NCBI GenBank assembly: GCA_029268045.1
Contig: JAJUHF010000001.1
Span: forward strand, 1 to 64,000
Origin: Anseongella ginsenosidimutans
Lineage (GTDB): Bacteria > Bacteroidota > Bacteroidia > Sphingobacteriales > Sphingobacteriaceae
Reading direction: 5' to 3'
DNA: 64,000 nt
Below are positions 1 to 10,900 of the stretch, in pieces (positions within the stretch are counted from its first letter, which is position 1; each line of letters starts with the position of its first letter). The notes under the pieces are model-generated. The model was not told the DNA's origin. It ran no database searches and saw only the letters and a program-made list of their open reading frames with translations. The position numbers were made by a program, and so were the translations under genes.

Positions 1-1
1 G

Positions 2-1012
2 GATTACCGGTTCTGCTGGCTGCGCGATACGTTTTATGTGCTCACCGCATTTAACCACATTGGCCATTTTGAGGAAATGGAGCGGTATTTCCATTACATG
101 GCGGATATTTCGGTCCGGCATGTGGAGCGGTACCAGCCTTTGTACACGGTAACAGGCGGGGATAAATTGGACGAAAAATTTCTTGACCTGGAGGGTTACC
201 TGGGCAATCAACCCGTACGGATCGGCAATCAGGCAAGTGAACACATCCAGAACGACATTTACGGACAGGTAATTATTTCGCTGTTACCCTTATATGTGGA
301 CAAACGCTTTGCGCTTTCCGAGCGGACCGATTCCTACAATTGGATCAGCAACAACCTGCATAAAATGGAACGACTGGTCAACGAAGCCGATGCCGGGCTT
401 TGGGAATTCCGGAACCTGAGTCAGGTGCATTGTTATACGAACCTGTTTCACTGGGCTGGCGCTTCGGCCGCTTACAAAATTGCCTGTTTTATCAAAAATG
501 AGGATCTGAAGGACCGGGCGCTGAAGCTGCAGAAGCAGGCTTCGGCCAATATTGAAAAGTGCTACGACAAGGAACGGAAAGTCTATACCCAGGCAATAGG
601 AACGGATCATCTGGATGCCAGCACGCTCCAGTTGATTATGATGCATTACCTTGATCCGGCATCTGAAAAGGCCCAAGATCATCTGAAAGGGCTGGAAAAG
701 GAATTGAAAGCCCCCGGAGGCTTATTCTACCGTTACAAACACGTGGACGACTTCGGGAAGCCGGAATCCACCTTCCTGATCAGCGCGTTCTGGTATGTGG
801 AAGCGCTGGCCTGCGTGGGCCGGTTGGATGAAGCCATGGAAGCGTTTGACAACCTATTGAAATACAGCAACCACGTGGGGCTGTTCAGCGAAGACGTCCA
901 TTACGAGACCGGCAGCCAATGGGGGAATTTTCCGCAGGCCTACAGCCACGTAGGGCTCATGAACGCGGCCTACCGCATCGCAAGGAAATTGGACCGGCCG
1001 AATTTCTTCTAA
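2..1012 (+). CDS. Glycoside hydrolase family 15 protein (glucoamylase/trehalase-like), 3' part
   Basis: The reading frame is open to the left window edge, so the gene is cut and only its last 336 residues are visible; the GTG at 38 is not the real start. The visible protein begins with a Y-x-F-C-W-L-R-D stretch typical of GH15 (alpha/alpha)6-barrel enzymes. It continues with a G-N-Q-A-x-E-H-x-Q-N-D block, then P-E-S-T-F-L-I-S-A-F-W, and ends with G-N-F-P-Q-A-Y-S-H, the conserved GH15 C-terminal signature. GH15 members hydrolyse alpha-1,4/1,6 glucans, and some act on trehalose. The neighbour is a convergent trehalose-6-phosphate synthase/phosphatase fusion, and this GH15-OtsAB pairing is common in bacteria, so a role in alpha-glucan or trehalose turnover is likely. 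Exact substrate cannot be read from the sequence. No signal peptide can be judged because the N terminus is outside the window. Confidence 0.88.
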   Translation, partial: DYRFCWLRDTFYVLTAFNHIGHFEEMERYFHYMADISVRHVERYQPLYTVTGGDKLDEKFLDLEGYLGNQPVRIGNQASEHIQNDIYGQVIISLLPLYVDKRFALSERTDSYNWISNNLHKMERLVNEADAGLWEFRNLSQVHCYTNLFHWAGASAAYKIACFIKNEDLKDRALKLQKQASANIEKCYDKERKVYTQAIGTDHLDASTLQLIMMHYLDPASEKAQDHLKGLEKELKAPGGLFYRYKHVDDFGKPESTFLISAFWYVEALACVGRLDEAMEAFDNLLKYSNHVGLFSEDVHYETGSQWGNFPQAYSHVGLMNAAYRIARKLDRPNFF

Positions 1013-1035
1013 AAAAGGCCGGCTGGGATTGAAGC

Positions 1036-3216
1036 CTATTTGGCGGCGGCCAGTTGGAAAAGGATCCGCCGGGCGTCCTTGTAGGTGGGTATGGAGTATT
1101 TGGCTTCCGATATCTTATTGCCCACCTTCACGGTAATGGCCCGCTCGGGCAATGCGCGAAAGGTATATTCGTCGGTGTAATCGTCTCCCAGGGCCACAAT
1201 GAAGTCGTAATCGTCTTCCTCGAGCAGGAAAACCGCCGCCTTCCCCTTGTTGATCAGATTGCTCTTCACCTCGATGACTTTCTCACCCTGAAGGATTTGC
1301 AGTTCTCGGTCTTCGGCAAAGAATTTAAGGTTATCCTCCAACTCCATGGCCCGTTGTTCTCCCAGTCCGCTTTCTACTTTCCGGTAATGCCAGCTTAACG
1401 AAAAGCTTTTCTCCTCGATAAACGCGCCGGGTGTCCGGTCGGTATAGTTCTCCATCACCGGCATGATTTCCCGCTTCCAGTCGTCGCTGAGGCCATGGTA
1501 TCTTTTCCAGCTCTGGTTGTGTTTCTTGGTCCAGGCACCGTGCTCGGCAATGATGTCCAGCGGCAAGTGGCCGAACCATTCATCCAGGGTTTCATACATG
1601 CGTCCGCTGATCAGGATCACCCGATTGCGCTCATCCTGGAGCAGCTGATCCAGCAGGTTGAACAGCTCCTTGTCGGGTCTGGCTTTGAGGGGATCGACAT
1701 TAAATCCTACCAGGGTGCCGTCATAATCCAGAAAGATGATTCTCCGCCGGGCAGCCGTGTATTTGTTCAGTATTACATCGAATGTAGTGCTCGTGATTTG
1801 CCTGGTTGCCAGCGATCGTTGCATATTTTTTATTTCCTTCAGTCGCTCCATGAATAATTTAACCCAATGATTGATGTTGAACTTCTCGACGGTTTTACGC
1901 ATCGCGCACATCCGTTCTTTCTGCTCGCTTTCCGGCATCTCCAAGGCCTCCAATAAAGCGTTGGCCAAGCCCCGGACATCGTTGGGGTTGATGATCAGCG
2001 CTTCGGACAGCTCCTTGGACGCGCCCGCCATTTCACTGAGGATCAAGACGCCTTTCTGATCGATCCGGCTGGCTACGTATTCCTTGCTTACCAGATTCAT
2101 TCCATCACGCATGGGCGTTACCAGGCATACCTGGGCGGTCTGGTACAGCGCCGATAGCATTTCCACGGGAAACGAACGATAGAAATAAAAGACCGGCTGC
2201 CAGCCCAGCGTCTGGTTCCGGGCATTGATGTCGCTCACCAGACGGTCTATTTCCTCCTTCAATTCCCGGTATTGCGGCACTTCATCCCGGGAGGGCACCA
2301 CCACCATCAGCAGCGACACTTTCTCACAATACGATTTGTTCTGTTTCAGAAAGAGGTCGAATGCCTGAAGCCGTTGAAGAATTCCCTTGCTGTAATCGAG
2401 CCGGTCAATGGAAAGGATCATCTCGGCGTCACCGGCGGTTTTTCCAATCCGCTTGATATTGCTCCTGGTCCGGGGAAGCATCGCGATCTCGGTAAACTTC
2501 TCGTAGTCGATTCCCATGGGAAACGCGTCCACCACCACCGGCCGGTTATGAACCGTCAGGTGGTTGGCCGTGGAGCTCAGCCCCATGATCCGGGTCACCG
2601 AACTCATGAAGTGACGGATATCGTCGTAGGTATGGAACCCGATCAAGTCCGCGCCAAGCACTCCTTCCAGCAGGGCTTCCCTCCAGGGGATCTGCCGGAA
2701 TATTTCGTAGGAAGGGAACGGGATATGCTGGAAATAACCAATGCCTATATCGGGTAATTTTTCGCGAAGCAGGAAGGGCAGCAACAACAATTGATAATCG
2801 TTGATCCAGACGGTATCCCCCTTCTCCGCCAATTGCAGCACGCTTTCGGCGAATTTCCGGTTTACCTGCTTGTATGCTTCCCAATACCGATGTTTATACT
2901 GCGCGTAGGAAGGGACATAATGACAGATAGGCCACAGAATCTCATTCGAAAAGCCCTCGTAATAATCGTCAATTTCTTCCCGGGTAAGAAAGACCGGGTA
3001 GAGATGCATTTCTTTCAGTTCGGCCCGGACCTTGTCCTGCGCTTTTTTGTCCTTGACGATCTTGCCTGGCCAGCCGATCCATACATTTCCGGCGCCTTTG
3101 TAAACAGAGCCCAGGCCGGTGGCCAAACCACCTTCGCTGGGCTTATATATTGTCTCGCCGCGTTTTACCTGTATTTTGACAGGCAGGCGATTGGATACAA
3201 TAATTGTTTTGCTCAT
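1036..3216 (-). CDS. otsAB: Bifunctional trehalose-6-phosphate synthase/phosphatase (OtsA-OtsB fusion)
   Basis: This 726-residue cytoplasmic protein joins a GT20 trehalose-6-phosphate synthase to a HAD-type trehalose-6-phosphate phosphatase. It would make trehalose from UDP-glucose and glucose-6-phosphate. The synthase half shows S-N-R-L-P-V near the N terminus, E-G-G-L-A-T-G-L, W-I-N-D-Y-Q-L-L-L-L-P, and the sugar-nucleotide-binding R-L-D-Y-S-K-G. The phosphatase half (about the last 240 residues) has the HAD nucleophile motif D-Y-D-G-T-L and the late G-D-D-Y-T-D-E metal motif, so both activities look intact. I chose the ATG at 3216 because the conserved S-N-R-L-P-V follows at once and AGGAG lies just upstream. 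A longer frame to 3315 would run into the end of the upstream glycosidase gene and adds no conserved sequence. It is convergent with the GH15 gene, with 23 bases between stops. Confidence 0.95.
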   Translation of the reverse strand: MSKTIIVSNRLPVKIQVKRGETIYKPSEGGLATGLGSVYKGAGNVWIGWPGKIVKDKKAQDKVRAELKEMHLYPVFLTREEIDDYYEGFSNEILWPICHYVPSYAQYKHRYWEAYKQVNRKFAESVLQLAEKGDTVWINDYQLLLLPFLLREKLPDIGIGYFQHIPFPSYEIFRQIPWREALLEGVLGADLIGFHTYDDIRHFMSSVTRIMGLSSTANHLTVHNRPVVVDAFPMGIDYEKFTEIAMLPRTRSNIKRIGKTAGDAEMILSIDRLDYSKGILQRLQAFDLFLKQNKSYCEKVSLLMVVVPSRDEVPQYRELKEEIDRLVSDINARNQTLGWQPVFYFYRSFPVEMLSALYQTAQVCLVTPMRDGMNLVSKEYVASRIDQKGVLILSEMAGASKELSEALIINPNDVRGLANALLEALEMPESEQKERMCAMRKTVEKFNINHWVKLFMERLKEIKNMQRSLATRQITSTTFDVILNKYTAARRRIIFLDYDGTLVGFNVDPLKARPDKELFNLLDQLLQDERNRVILISGRMYETLDEWFGHLPLDIIAEHGAWTKKHNQSWKRYHGLSDDWKREIMPVMENYTDRTPGAFIEEKSFSLSWHYRKVESGLGEQRAMELEDNLKFFAEDRELQILQGEKVIEVKSNLINKGKAAVFLLEEDDYDFIVALGDDYTDEYTFRALPERAITVKVGNKISEAKYSIPTYKDARRILFQLAAAK

Positions 3217-3260
3217 TGAACGGCTCCTGGTTGTGGTTATATGCAAATATGGTGCCCATT

Positions 3261-6191
3261 TCAAAACTGCCAGATTTGCACCGGGCCCAGCAAGCCCGAT
3301 TCCAATAATCCCCATTCCTCCCGGATGGTGATGTTGGTTTGGGTGTACCGTTTCTCCGGTGGAAGTCCCCGGTCGCCCACCAGGCGGTTTCGCCAGCTGT
3401 TGATGACTTCAATCTCGAGCCTATTATTCCGCTTTTTCAATAAACCGGATACATCGACGCTGAAAGGAGGTGTCCAAACCACGCCCAGGTCCTTGCCGTT
3501 CAGTGTGACCCGGGCAATGCCCACGTCCTTGACCGCGTTCAGCTGTAAACGGAGCGACCCCTTCCGGGGACCGTCGTACCGGAAGCGCTTACGATAGATG
3601 GCTGCGCCGGAATAATGGCGGATCCCTTCCTCGGGCCGGGCCGTCCAACTGACCAGGGAATCGAAGCGTACCTGGGCCGGACCTCCCCAGTCGAGGCCAA
3701 ATTGCACCTCCCAGTTTCCCTGAAGTGTTTTCAGCAACTTCGCCTCCGCGGCCGGGTCTTTCCCCAACGGTTGCGGTTTTTCCGGAAGAGGTTTTCTGAA
3801 TACGACAAAGCAGGAGCCGTAAGGCATGAAGGTAACCGGCACGGTAATCCTTCCGCTGTCTGCGCGCCATACAGGCGCCGGACGGACTTCCCCGGTCACC
3901 GGGTTCCAGAATTCGGGCAGCCGGTCACCGACCCGGAAGGTAACCTCCACCGACTGGCCTTCCCTGCTGCCGCTGCGGATAAAGTAGTAATCCAGGTCAC
4001 CCTGCCGGTGATGGATGTAGCCAAAGGGCTGGATCCGCAAGCTGGATCCGGACTCCGGTTGCGGTTCGGGCCTGAACTCACAATCCGGAAGTATCCGGTT
4101 TTGGATCAGCCATTCCCGGGCGGTGTAACCCCACGCAACCGTCCCTTTACCCAGTTTCCGTCTTCCTTTAACCGAACCGGCCGTCCCCCACAATGCATTG
4201 GCTATTGTGGCCAGCTCCTTCTCCGATCGGGGATATCCGACCAGACTGACGGTTTTCGTTGTTTTCGGGCCCAGGACGGTCGCCCCCGCCTGGACCAGCT
4301 CATACACTTTACGCAGTGCGTCGAGCGAGAGTACGGCGTGATCCGGTAAAACCAGCAGGCGGTAACTCATTCCATGCGGGAGCGTGAGCCTCCCTTCGAT
4401 CGTACTCAGCGACAGCAGGCGGTCTTCATTGATCAGATCGTAATCAAAACCCGGCAGCGCTCCGGCGGGATCGCTGTCTTTCAGCGTGGCGACGTTGGGC
4501 ACGTGATCGCCGTAATAATACAGTACATCGGCCACAAAAGTCCCCTGCTGCATCATGTACTGACAGCGCGCCATGTAATCGAAAAAGGCGTCGGCATATT
4601 TCCACCAGGTGATGTTGGGATTAAAGTGGGTTCCGGCAAAGTATTCCTGTCCGGGAATACCCATTTCGGGGGGCGAGCTGGTAAAGGTATGTAAAAAGGC
4701 CAGATTCAGCCCCTCGGAAACCGAATAATCGAAACTGGGTTTCATATCCTGCCAGATGACATCATCCCAATGCTTTCCAATGGTTGTAAAACCTTCGGCG
4801 CCCACCAGGCGCTTATTGTAAATATGGGCCGCGCTGGCCGCCTGCTTTACGAAAAAACGCTGTACCGGCGCCGGCCTATGGGCCGAAGGGGACCAGAATT
4901 CGCTCATCATGATCTCACTGTGCCTGTAATTGTTTAACCCATCAAAAGGGCCGGCATGGGGCCCGGCTGACTCCGGCTGGATTCCGATCCCATAGGCGGC
5001 TGCTTTCTCCGCAAAAACCCGGTAATGATTATCGGAAATGCATTCGCCGATCGTTTTCCTGAAATCGGCCAGAAAACGGTTGCTTTCCTCGCGACTGCCG
5101 ATGATTTTGCCCGCAATCACCGGAAGCCAGGGCAGTACGTCATAGCCCCTCCGATCCCTGAATTCTTTACGGAAGCCTTCGGTCCAATTGATTCCCCCCA
5201 ATTCCCAACTATCGGTTTGCAGATACTTCAACGTGGTCCCTGCCAGGGGGCCGATGCGGTCCAGCATGGGCTTTACCCACGTATTCCAATAGCGGGTAAA
5301 GTGCTGCTCATTCATATAATCGAGCACCAGGCCCTGCCAGGCTCCGCTTGAGGTGGAGACATGCGAGCCATTGTTCGTGTACCCGAAACGAAGCACGATC
5401 CATCGGCCGGCCGGAACGGCCCAGCGCAATACCCCTTCCCCATCGGTTGAATCGCTCAGATCGACAACTTCGGTTGGCCTTGCATGGGCTTTTTGGGAAT
5501 TCCCGTCCCGCGCTCCGGGAGAACCCTCATCCAGAAGATGCCGGGTGTCGGCCGCGGAGAAGGCTGCTTCGTCAAAAGCCGCTTTGTGCCGCAGATTATG
5601 AACCGGAGCGATGAATGAGGTATCGTCCCGCCGAAAAGCCAGTACGGCAATGTCGCGGTAAAAATCAAGGCGGGCGGGTGGGCGGGGGAGCACTATTTCA
5701 GCAAACTGCCCACCCTGCAGCTCGGTTTCGGACCAGGTTAGGTGCTTGGCCGACTCCTGGGGTGTGACGTCGGGCCCTCCTAGGTTCCAGCCGCTTTGGA
5801 TGCTGGCGCTCAGCACAAGGCCCAGCCGGTTCGCCTCTTCCACCGCAAACTGGAACAGGTCGAGCCAGGCCGGCGAACCAAAGGTGGGTCCCTCGGGTAC
5901 CGGTCCGTTTCCGCGTTGATCGTGCCCTCCGGCATCGAAAATGCACGCTCCGCTGAAACCCTTTTCCTTCATGGCCTCCAGATCCCGCGTAATGGATGTT
6001 TTGGTGACATTTCCATTCAGCCACCACCACCAGCAGCGGATGCCGTACCTGGATGCGGGCCGCGCGAAATCCGTTTCGGAAATCGCTTCCGGAATCGGCG
6101 CTTGCTGTGCAGACGCCGGTTGAAAAAACAAACCAGAAAAAACCGCCACCAGAAGGACGGGAAGTCGAAAATCAGGCATTCGTAGGTTCAT
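3261..6191 (-). CDS. GH106-type alpha-L-rhamnosidase, secreted
   Basis: This 976-residue protein has a clear signal peptide (residues 1-28, ending A-S-A before Q-Q). The mature part opens with the W-W-W-W-L-N-G-N block, followed by D-L-E-A-M-K-E-K-G-F-S-G, typical of the Glyco_hydro_106 family, whose characterised members remove alpha-L-rhamnose from plant polysaccharides. The central region is a TIM barrel (including W-E-L-G-G-I-N-W and E-S-A-G-P-H). The last 150 or so residues look like a galactose-binding beta-sandwich (R-V-T-L-N-G-K-D-L-G-V-V-W-T-P-P-F). It is third in a susC-susD-GH operon, 21 bases after susD, which fits a periplasmic enzyme acting on oligosaccharides imported by SusCD. 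Rhamnosidase activity is a family-level inference, since GH106-like enzymes vary. A GAGGAG-like ribosome site precedes ATG 6191. Confidence 0.85.
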   Translation of the reverse strand: MNLRMPDFRLPVLLVAVFSGLFFQPASAQQAPIPEAISETDFARPASRYGIRCWWWWLNGNVTKTSITRDLEAMKEKGFSGACIFDAGGHDQRGNGPVPEGPTFGSPAWLDLFQFAVEEANRLGLVLSASIQSGWNLGGPDVTPQESAKHLTWSETELQGGQFAEIVLPRPPARLDFYRDIAVLAFRRDDTSFIAPVHNLRHKAAFDEAAFSAADTRHLLDEGSPGARDGNSQKAHARPTEVVDLSDSTDGEGVLRWAVPAGRWIVLRFGYTNNGSHVSTSSGAWQGLVLDYMNEQHFTRYWNTWVKPMLDRIGPLAGTTLKYLQTDSWELGGINWTEGFRKEFRDRRGYDVLPWLPVIAGKIIGSREESNRFLADFRKTIGECISDNHYRVFAEKAAAYGIGIQPESAGPHAGPFDGLNNYRHSEIMMSEFWSPSAHRPAPVQRFFVKQAASAAHIYNKRLVGAEGFTTIGKHWDDVIWQDMKPSFDYSVSEGLNLAFLHTFTSSPPEMGIPGQEYFAGTHFNPNITWWKYADAFFDYMARCQYMMQQGTFVADVLYYYGDHVPNVATLKDSDPAGALPGFDYDLINEDRLLSLSTIEGRLTLPHGMSYRLLVLPDHAVLSLDALRKVYELVQAGATVLGPKTTKTVSLVGYPRSEKELATIANALWGTAGSVKGRRKLGKGTVAWGYTAREWLIQNRILPDCEFRPEPQPESGSSLRIQPFGYIHHRQGDLDYYFIRSGSREGQSVEVTFRVGDRLPEFWNPVTGEVRPAPVWRADSGRITVPVTFMPYGSCFVVFRKPLPEKPQPLGKDPAAEAKLLKTLQGNWEVQFGLDWGGPAQVRFDSLVSWTARPEEGIRHYSGAAIYRKRFRYDGPRKGSLRLQLNAVKDVGIARVTLNGKDLGVVWTPPFSVDVSGLLKKRNNRLEIEVINSWRNRLVGDRGLPPEKRYTQTNITIREEWGLLESGLLGPVQIWQF

Positions 6192-6212
6192 CTAATTGGC
6201 AGAGCTCCTCGC

Positions 6213-7937
6213 CTATCGTCCTTGCCAGGCCGGATTCTGCGGCAGCTCTACGTCTTTATTTGTATCGATAACTGTTTGCGGAATGGGCCATACATTGTAA
6301 TCAAAGGTCAGCGTGGATTGGGCTTCCGGCCAGAACGCATACTGGCGGATCCGGTCAACGGCAATACTTCCACCCATCCGAAGCAAGGTATTCCACCGGC
6401 ATTCCTCGTAAACCAGTTCACGCGCTCTTTCATCCAGGATCAGGCTGAAATCATCGTCCAGGTCAGCTGCCGTAACCAGGTAAGTACAAGCCGCGCGCTT
6501 CCTAAGCAGGTTGATATCCGCAGCAGCGCCTTCCTTATTTCCCAGCCGCTGCTTCGCTTCGGCACGTAACAGGATCGTTTCGGAAAGACGGATGAAATAA
6601 TCGTCGCGGAATAAATTGCTTCGGTTCTCACCTTCGTCCAGGCCTGTGTATCTATCGGTTGCAATCTTACAGGATACCGGATAGCATAGGCTCCGGTTCA
6701 CCGTGTTGGTTGTTTCATCGGAGCTGCCTTCGTAAATTTCATTCCATGGCACCGGAAGCCCGAAATAAGGCGATCCGGGAACGTTTCCAATAAATGTCCT
6801 CCGAAAAACAATATCTGAGTTCCGCATATCGTCAGCCCATTTATCCTCATAAATGACGTCCCGTGTATACATGGTGGGTATTACCTGCGCAATGCCCCGC
6901 CCACCCACGTCTTCCAGGGTCCCGGTCAGGTGATCTTTGGCGCCATCGCGGAATACCGGTCCGTAGGTTCTGGAATAGGGCAACTTGGACTTGCCGTCCT
7001 CGGCGCGATAGGCCGCGTAATCGATCTGCAATGCCCATATGCATTCCCTGTTACCATCCTGATAATCGACATTCCCTTCCTGAAAGAGATCCCAGTAAAC
7101 ATTCCCCTGCGCTTCATCCTTTCGTGTGCCGAACCGGTCTTCCATCAGGGAGTAAATTCCTCCATCAATCACCTTATTCCCATAATTGACCGAATTGGTG
7201 TACGCCTCCTGAGCTTCCCCACCTTTTCCTTCCTGGTCAAGTTGGATTCCCAGGGCAAGGTATAACTGACAAAGGTTATGCTGCGCCGCGCCCCGTACGA
7301 GTCTTCCCCCCTGGCCGGTGGTTTCGGGCAGGTCATTTTCGATCGCGAGCAGCTCGTCAATCGCAAACTGGTAAGTTTCCACGCGGGTGGCCCGTTGAAA
7401 ATCGTAGCGCGGGGTGGTAGTCACTTCGGTAACCAGCGGCACGCCTCCAAAGAGTTCCCCCAGATTCCGATAAGCATATGCCCTGAAAAACCGCGCCTGG
7501 GCAATGGCGTACTGCTTTTCTTCTTCCGAAGACCAGCTTATTTTCGGTAGTTCGGCTGCGGCGATAGCCAGGTTGGCTTTCGAAATCATTTGGTACCAGG
7601 TACTATAGATATTGTAAAAAACGTTGTTGTCCGGATTGATGATCCCGTAATTATTGAATGTATTGCCTCGCCGGATACTGGGCACGTCGTACATATCGGT
7701 TCCATTCCCCCGGAATACGAAAATCCAGCCTTCCTCAGAAGGATTGGCCCATAGATCACGTAATTGCGAATACATCGATATAAGAACCTGATCTACCTGC
7801 GCCGAGGTAGAAAAGGCATTATCCACCGTATAAAAAGTGGAAGGACGTTCCGTAAGGAACTCCTTATCTGATTTGCATCCATGGATCATGGAAAGGGTCA
7901 ACAGGACGCATAGTGTATTCTTTAGCTTTTTCATCAT
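6213..7937 (-). CDS. SusD/RagB-family outer-membrane glycan-binding lipoprotein
   Basis: This 574-residue lipoprotein has a short signal and a lipobox ending in Cys21 (I-H-G-C). The usual SusD features follow: L-T-E-R-P-S near the start, Y-N-I-Y-S-T-W-Y-Q-M-I-S-K-A-N, and A-I-A-Q-A-R-F-F-R-A-Y-A-Y-R-N-L-G-E of the TPR-like helical core. The end carries I-L-L-R-A-E-A, E-C-R-W-N-T-L-L-R-M-G and W-P-I-P, as in SusD C termini. It would sit on the cell surface and cap the SusC channel. It lies 18 bases downstream of susC and directly before the GH106 gene, so it belongs to one operon with them. The substrate is probably a rhamnose-containing glycan, judged only from the adjacent enzyme. Confidence 0.95.
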   Translation of the reverse strand: MMKKLKNTLCVLLTLSMIHGCKSDKEFLTERPSTFYTVDNAFSTSAQVDQVLISMYSQLRDLWANPSEEGWIFVFRGNGTDMYDVPSIRRGNTFNNYGIINPDNNVFYNIYSTWYQMISKANLAIAAAELPKISWSSEEEKQYAIAQARFFRAYAYRNLGELFGGVPLVTEVTTTPRYDFQRATRVETYQFAIDELLAIENDLPETTGQGGRLVRGAAQHNLCQLYLALGIQLDQEGKGGEAQEAYTNSVNYGNKVIDGGIYSLMEDRFGTRKDEAQGNVYWDLFQEGNVDYQDGNRECIWALQIDYAAYRAEDGKSKLPYSRTYGPVFRDGAKDHLTGTLEDVGGRGIAQVIPTMYTRDVIYEDKWADDMRNSDIVFRRTFIGNVPGSPYFGLPVPWNEIYEGSSDETTNTVNRSLCYPVSCKIATDRYTGLDEGENRSNLFRDDYFIRLSETILLRAEAKQRLGNKEGAAADINLLRKRAACTYLVTAADLDDDFSLILDERARELVYEECRWNTLLRMGGSIAVDRIRQYAFWPEAQSTLTFDYNVWPIPQTVIDTNKDVELPQNPAWQGR

Positions 7938-7955
7938 CGTTTGATTTGGTACGGA

Positions 7956-10900
7956 TTAAAAACTGACATTAACTCCCAGGGAATACGTGGAGAGTACGGG
8001 CGGAACATTGTCCCTGATCCGGGCCCCCGTTTCCGGGTCGCCTCCGTACCAGTTGGTGAACGTGCCCAGATTTTTTGCAGTGAGAAACAATCTCAGATTA
8101 CTGATCCGGGCTGTCTGCATCCAGGGTTGCCGGAAAGTATAGGATAGCGTCACGTCCTGAACCCGTACGAAGCCGCGCGATTGCAAGGCCAGGTACCGGC
8201 CATCACCGGCAAAATACGCAGAAGGATATACATTGCTGGGATTCTCTGGCGTCCAGTACGGTTTATACGTCATATTATCATTGAACCGTCCGGTTCCCGA
8301 GGTCATGTAAGCCGCCGTATTACTTCGCAAATAGTGATTATTTCCTCCAAAATTACCGGTGACCATCACATACAATTCAAATTGCTTGTATGATAAACTA
8401 TTCGCCAGACTCATCCGGAAGTTCACCTTGTCGTAGCCCAGAATCTGCCTGTCGTCAGCCGTGATCCCCGGCACACCGTCCGTATCCTTGTATTTCGGAG
8501 CGCCCGGGGCGGCACCGGTGAGTTCCATGTATTCCACATCGTCTTCCTGAACGATGCCGTCCTGTACATAGCCGTAGATAGCTCCCAGGGAGTGTCCGAT
8601 AAACAAGTTGTTGGAAATATCGTCGTCCTCTTTGCCGTCCCCGTCGTTGTCTTCGCCGTATAATTCCACCAGCTTGTTGTTGTTTTTCCAGAAGGTAAGC
8701 GCCGTATTCCAGTACCAATCCTGCGTCTGCACATTCACGCTTCGCACGGTTAGTTCAATACCTTGGTTGTCAACCCGGCCCATGGATGTTTTAATTGTTT
8801 TGAAGCCCGTCATTACCGGGATGTTTCGTGTGAAAATCTGATCGCGCGTTTGGGAGAAATAGATATCCAAGTCTACAAAAAGTCGGTTATTCAACCAAGC
8901 GGACTCAAAACCGGTATTCCATGATTCGGTCGTTTCCCAACCCAGGTCGGCATTTCCCAACGCGTTCTGGTACAAACCGTACTGGATGACGCCCGGTTGA
9001 TCGTAAAATTGGTAACGCACGCCCCCACTGGCCGAATTCGCGACCGTGGAAAGCGTTCCATAGGGGTCAATGCCCTGATTTCCATTCTGCCCCCAGGAAA
9101 ATTTGAGTTTCAGATCATCCAGTGAGGAAAAATTACGCATAAAGTCCTCGTTGGAAATTCTCCAAGCGATACCGGCTGCAGCGAAATTGCCCCATTTATT
9201 ATTTGCTCCGAAAACAGAGGCGCCGTCCCTGCGATAGGAACCGGTAAAATAGTATTTATTGTCAAGGGAATAGCTGACCCTGCCCAGATAGCCCACATTC
9301 GTGGCCTCGTACGCGTCGAGATCCGTCCGCTGCACAGTGGCCTTGTGCAAGCCCCATCTTCCCAGGGCGGTATTTCCGTTCGATGCAAAATCGGACCCGA
9401 TCGAATTTACCATCTGATATTTCAAATAGTCGCGTGTGGCGACCAGGGTAACATCCAGCACATGCCGGTCAAAATCACGGCGGTAATTCAGGATATTGTC
9501 CACGACGTAACTCCTGGTTTTGTTATTGTTCATATTCCCGTTGGCATTAGTCAGAAAACCTTGTATCACACCGGGGTCGTAACGCTCGAGACCTTCGCCT
9601 TCTTGTACGTAGAAGCCTTCGTAGGTGAAGTTGGCGGATTGATTCCGGTCCAGGTTGGTGAGATAGTTTACCCGATAGCTCAACCCGTCTATCCAGGGGA
9701 TCGCGACTTCCATCCTTGCATTCAACCGGAAATTATTTCGGATATCCTGGTTGTCACGAAGTCCGTCCTCAACTCCCCAGAGGGGGTTGACACCCGATTG
9801 AGTATAGGGATATTTTTCCAGGTTGCCCTGATCGTCGCGGAACATAACGCCGTACGGGGACATTGTTTGAGCCTCCCCGACGTTTGCCGCGATTCCGGAG
9901 TAATCCCGTCTGGAAAAAGCAGCATCCAGCCCGAGCTCGAGCCAGTCGGCGATCTGGGTTTCCAGCTTTCCAAGCAATGAAACCCGGTTAAAATCGTCGC
10001 CGATGATCACTCCTTCATTATCATCATAAGAAGAAGAAAAGTAATAGTTAACCCGCTGGGCAGCACCTGACACGGAGGCCTGGTAGGTTTGCATCACTCC
10101 AGTCCGGGTAATTTCGTCAAGCCAAATAGTTTCCCGGCCCGCCTCGCGGTTGGCCAGCTCCCCGGGTTTCAGCCAGTTAATGGAACCTTCGCTATATTGA
10201 TTTCGAGCGTTTACCACTTCGATCCATTGTTCCCCTCTCATCATCACGGGTTGATTTTGCCATCGCTGAACTCCAGTTGAGGTATTCAAGGAAATCATCG
10301 GTTTGTCAGACCGGCCCCGTTTCGTGGTAATTGCGATCACGCCATTGGCTGAACGGGATCCGTAGGCCGCAGCCGAGGTAGCGTCTTTCAGAACATCCAC
10401 CGAAGCAATGTCATTCGGATTGATGTCATTCAGACTTCCCAGGTAAATGACACCATCCAATACAATCAGCGGATCGTTTGTTCCGCTTATCGAATTTTGC
10501 CCCCTGATCTGCATGCTGGGCTGCCCGCCGGCTGTATTGGTGGCCCCGATATCGAGTCCCGGGATGTTTCCTTTCAACGCTTCCAGCGTATTGGTGTTTG
10601 GCAAGAGCGCCACCGGCGACTCTTCCATCCGCAACGAACTGACCGATCCCGTAAAATCCTGCCGGCTGGTGGTCCCGTAGCCGATCACGACCACTTCCTC
10701 CAGCCCAAAGAAATCCGCTTCAAGAATCACATCGATAACGGTCCGGCTATTCACCGGGATCTCCTGTGTGGCGTAGCCGATCATGGAAACCAACAATACC
10801 TCGTTTCCGTCTGCCTGAATCGCAAAACGACCGTTTTCATCGGCCGACACCCCCATGGTCGTTCCCTTGACCTGTACATTCGCTCCAGGTAGTGGAAGAC

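Noticed and set aside
3217-3315. Longer start for the trehalose-phosphate synthase gene
   Set aside because: It overlaps the end of the glycosidase gene, adds no conserved residues, and the ATG at 3216 has a ribosome site.
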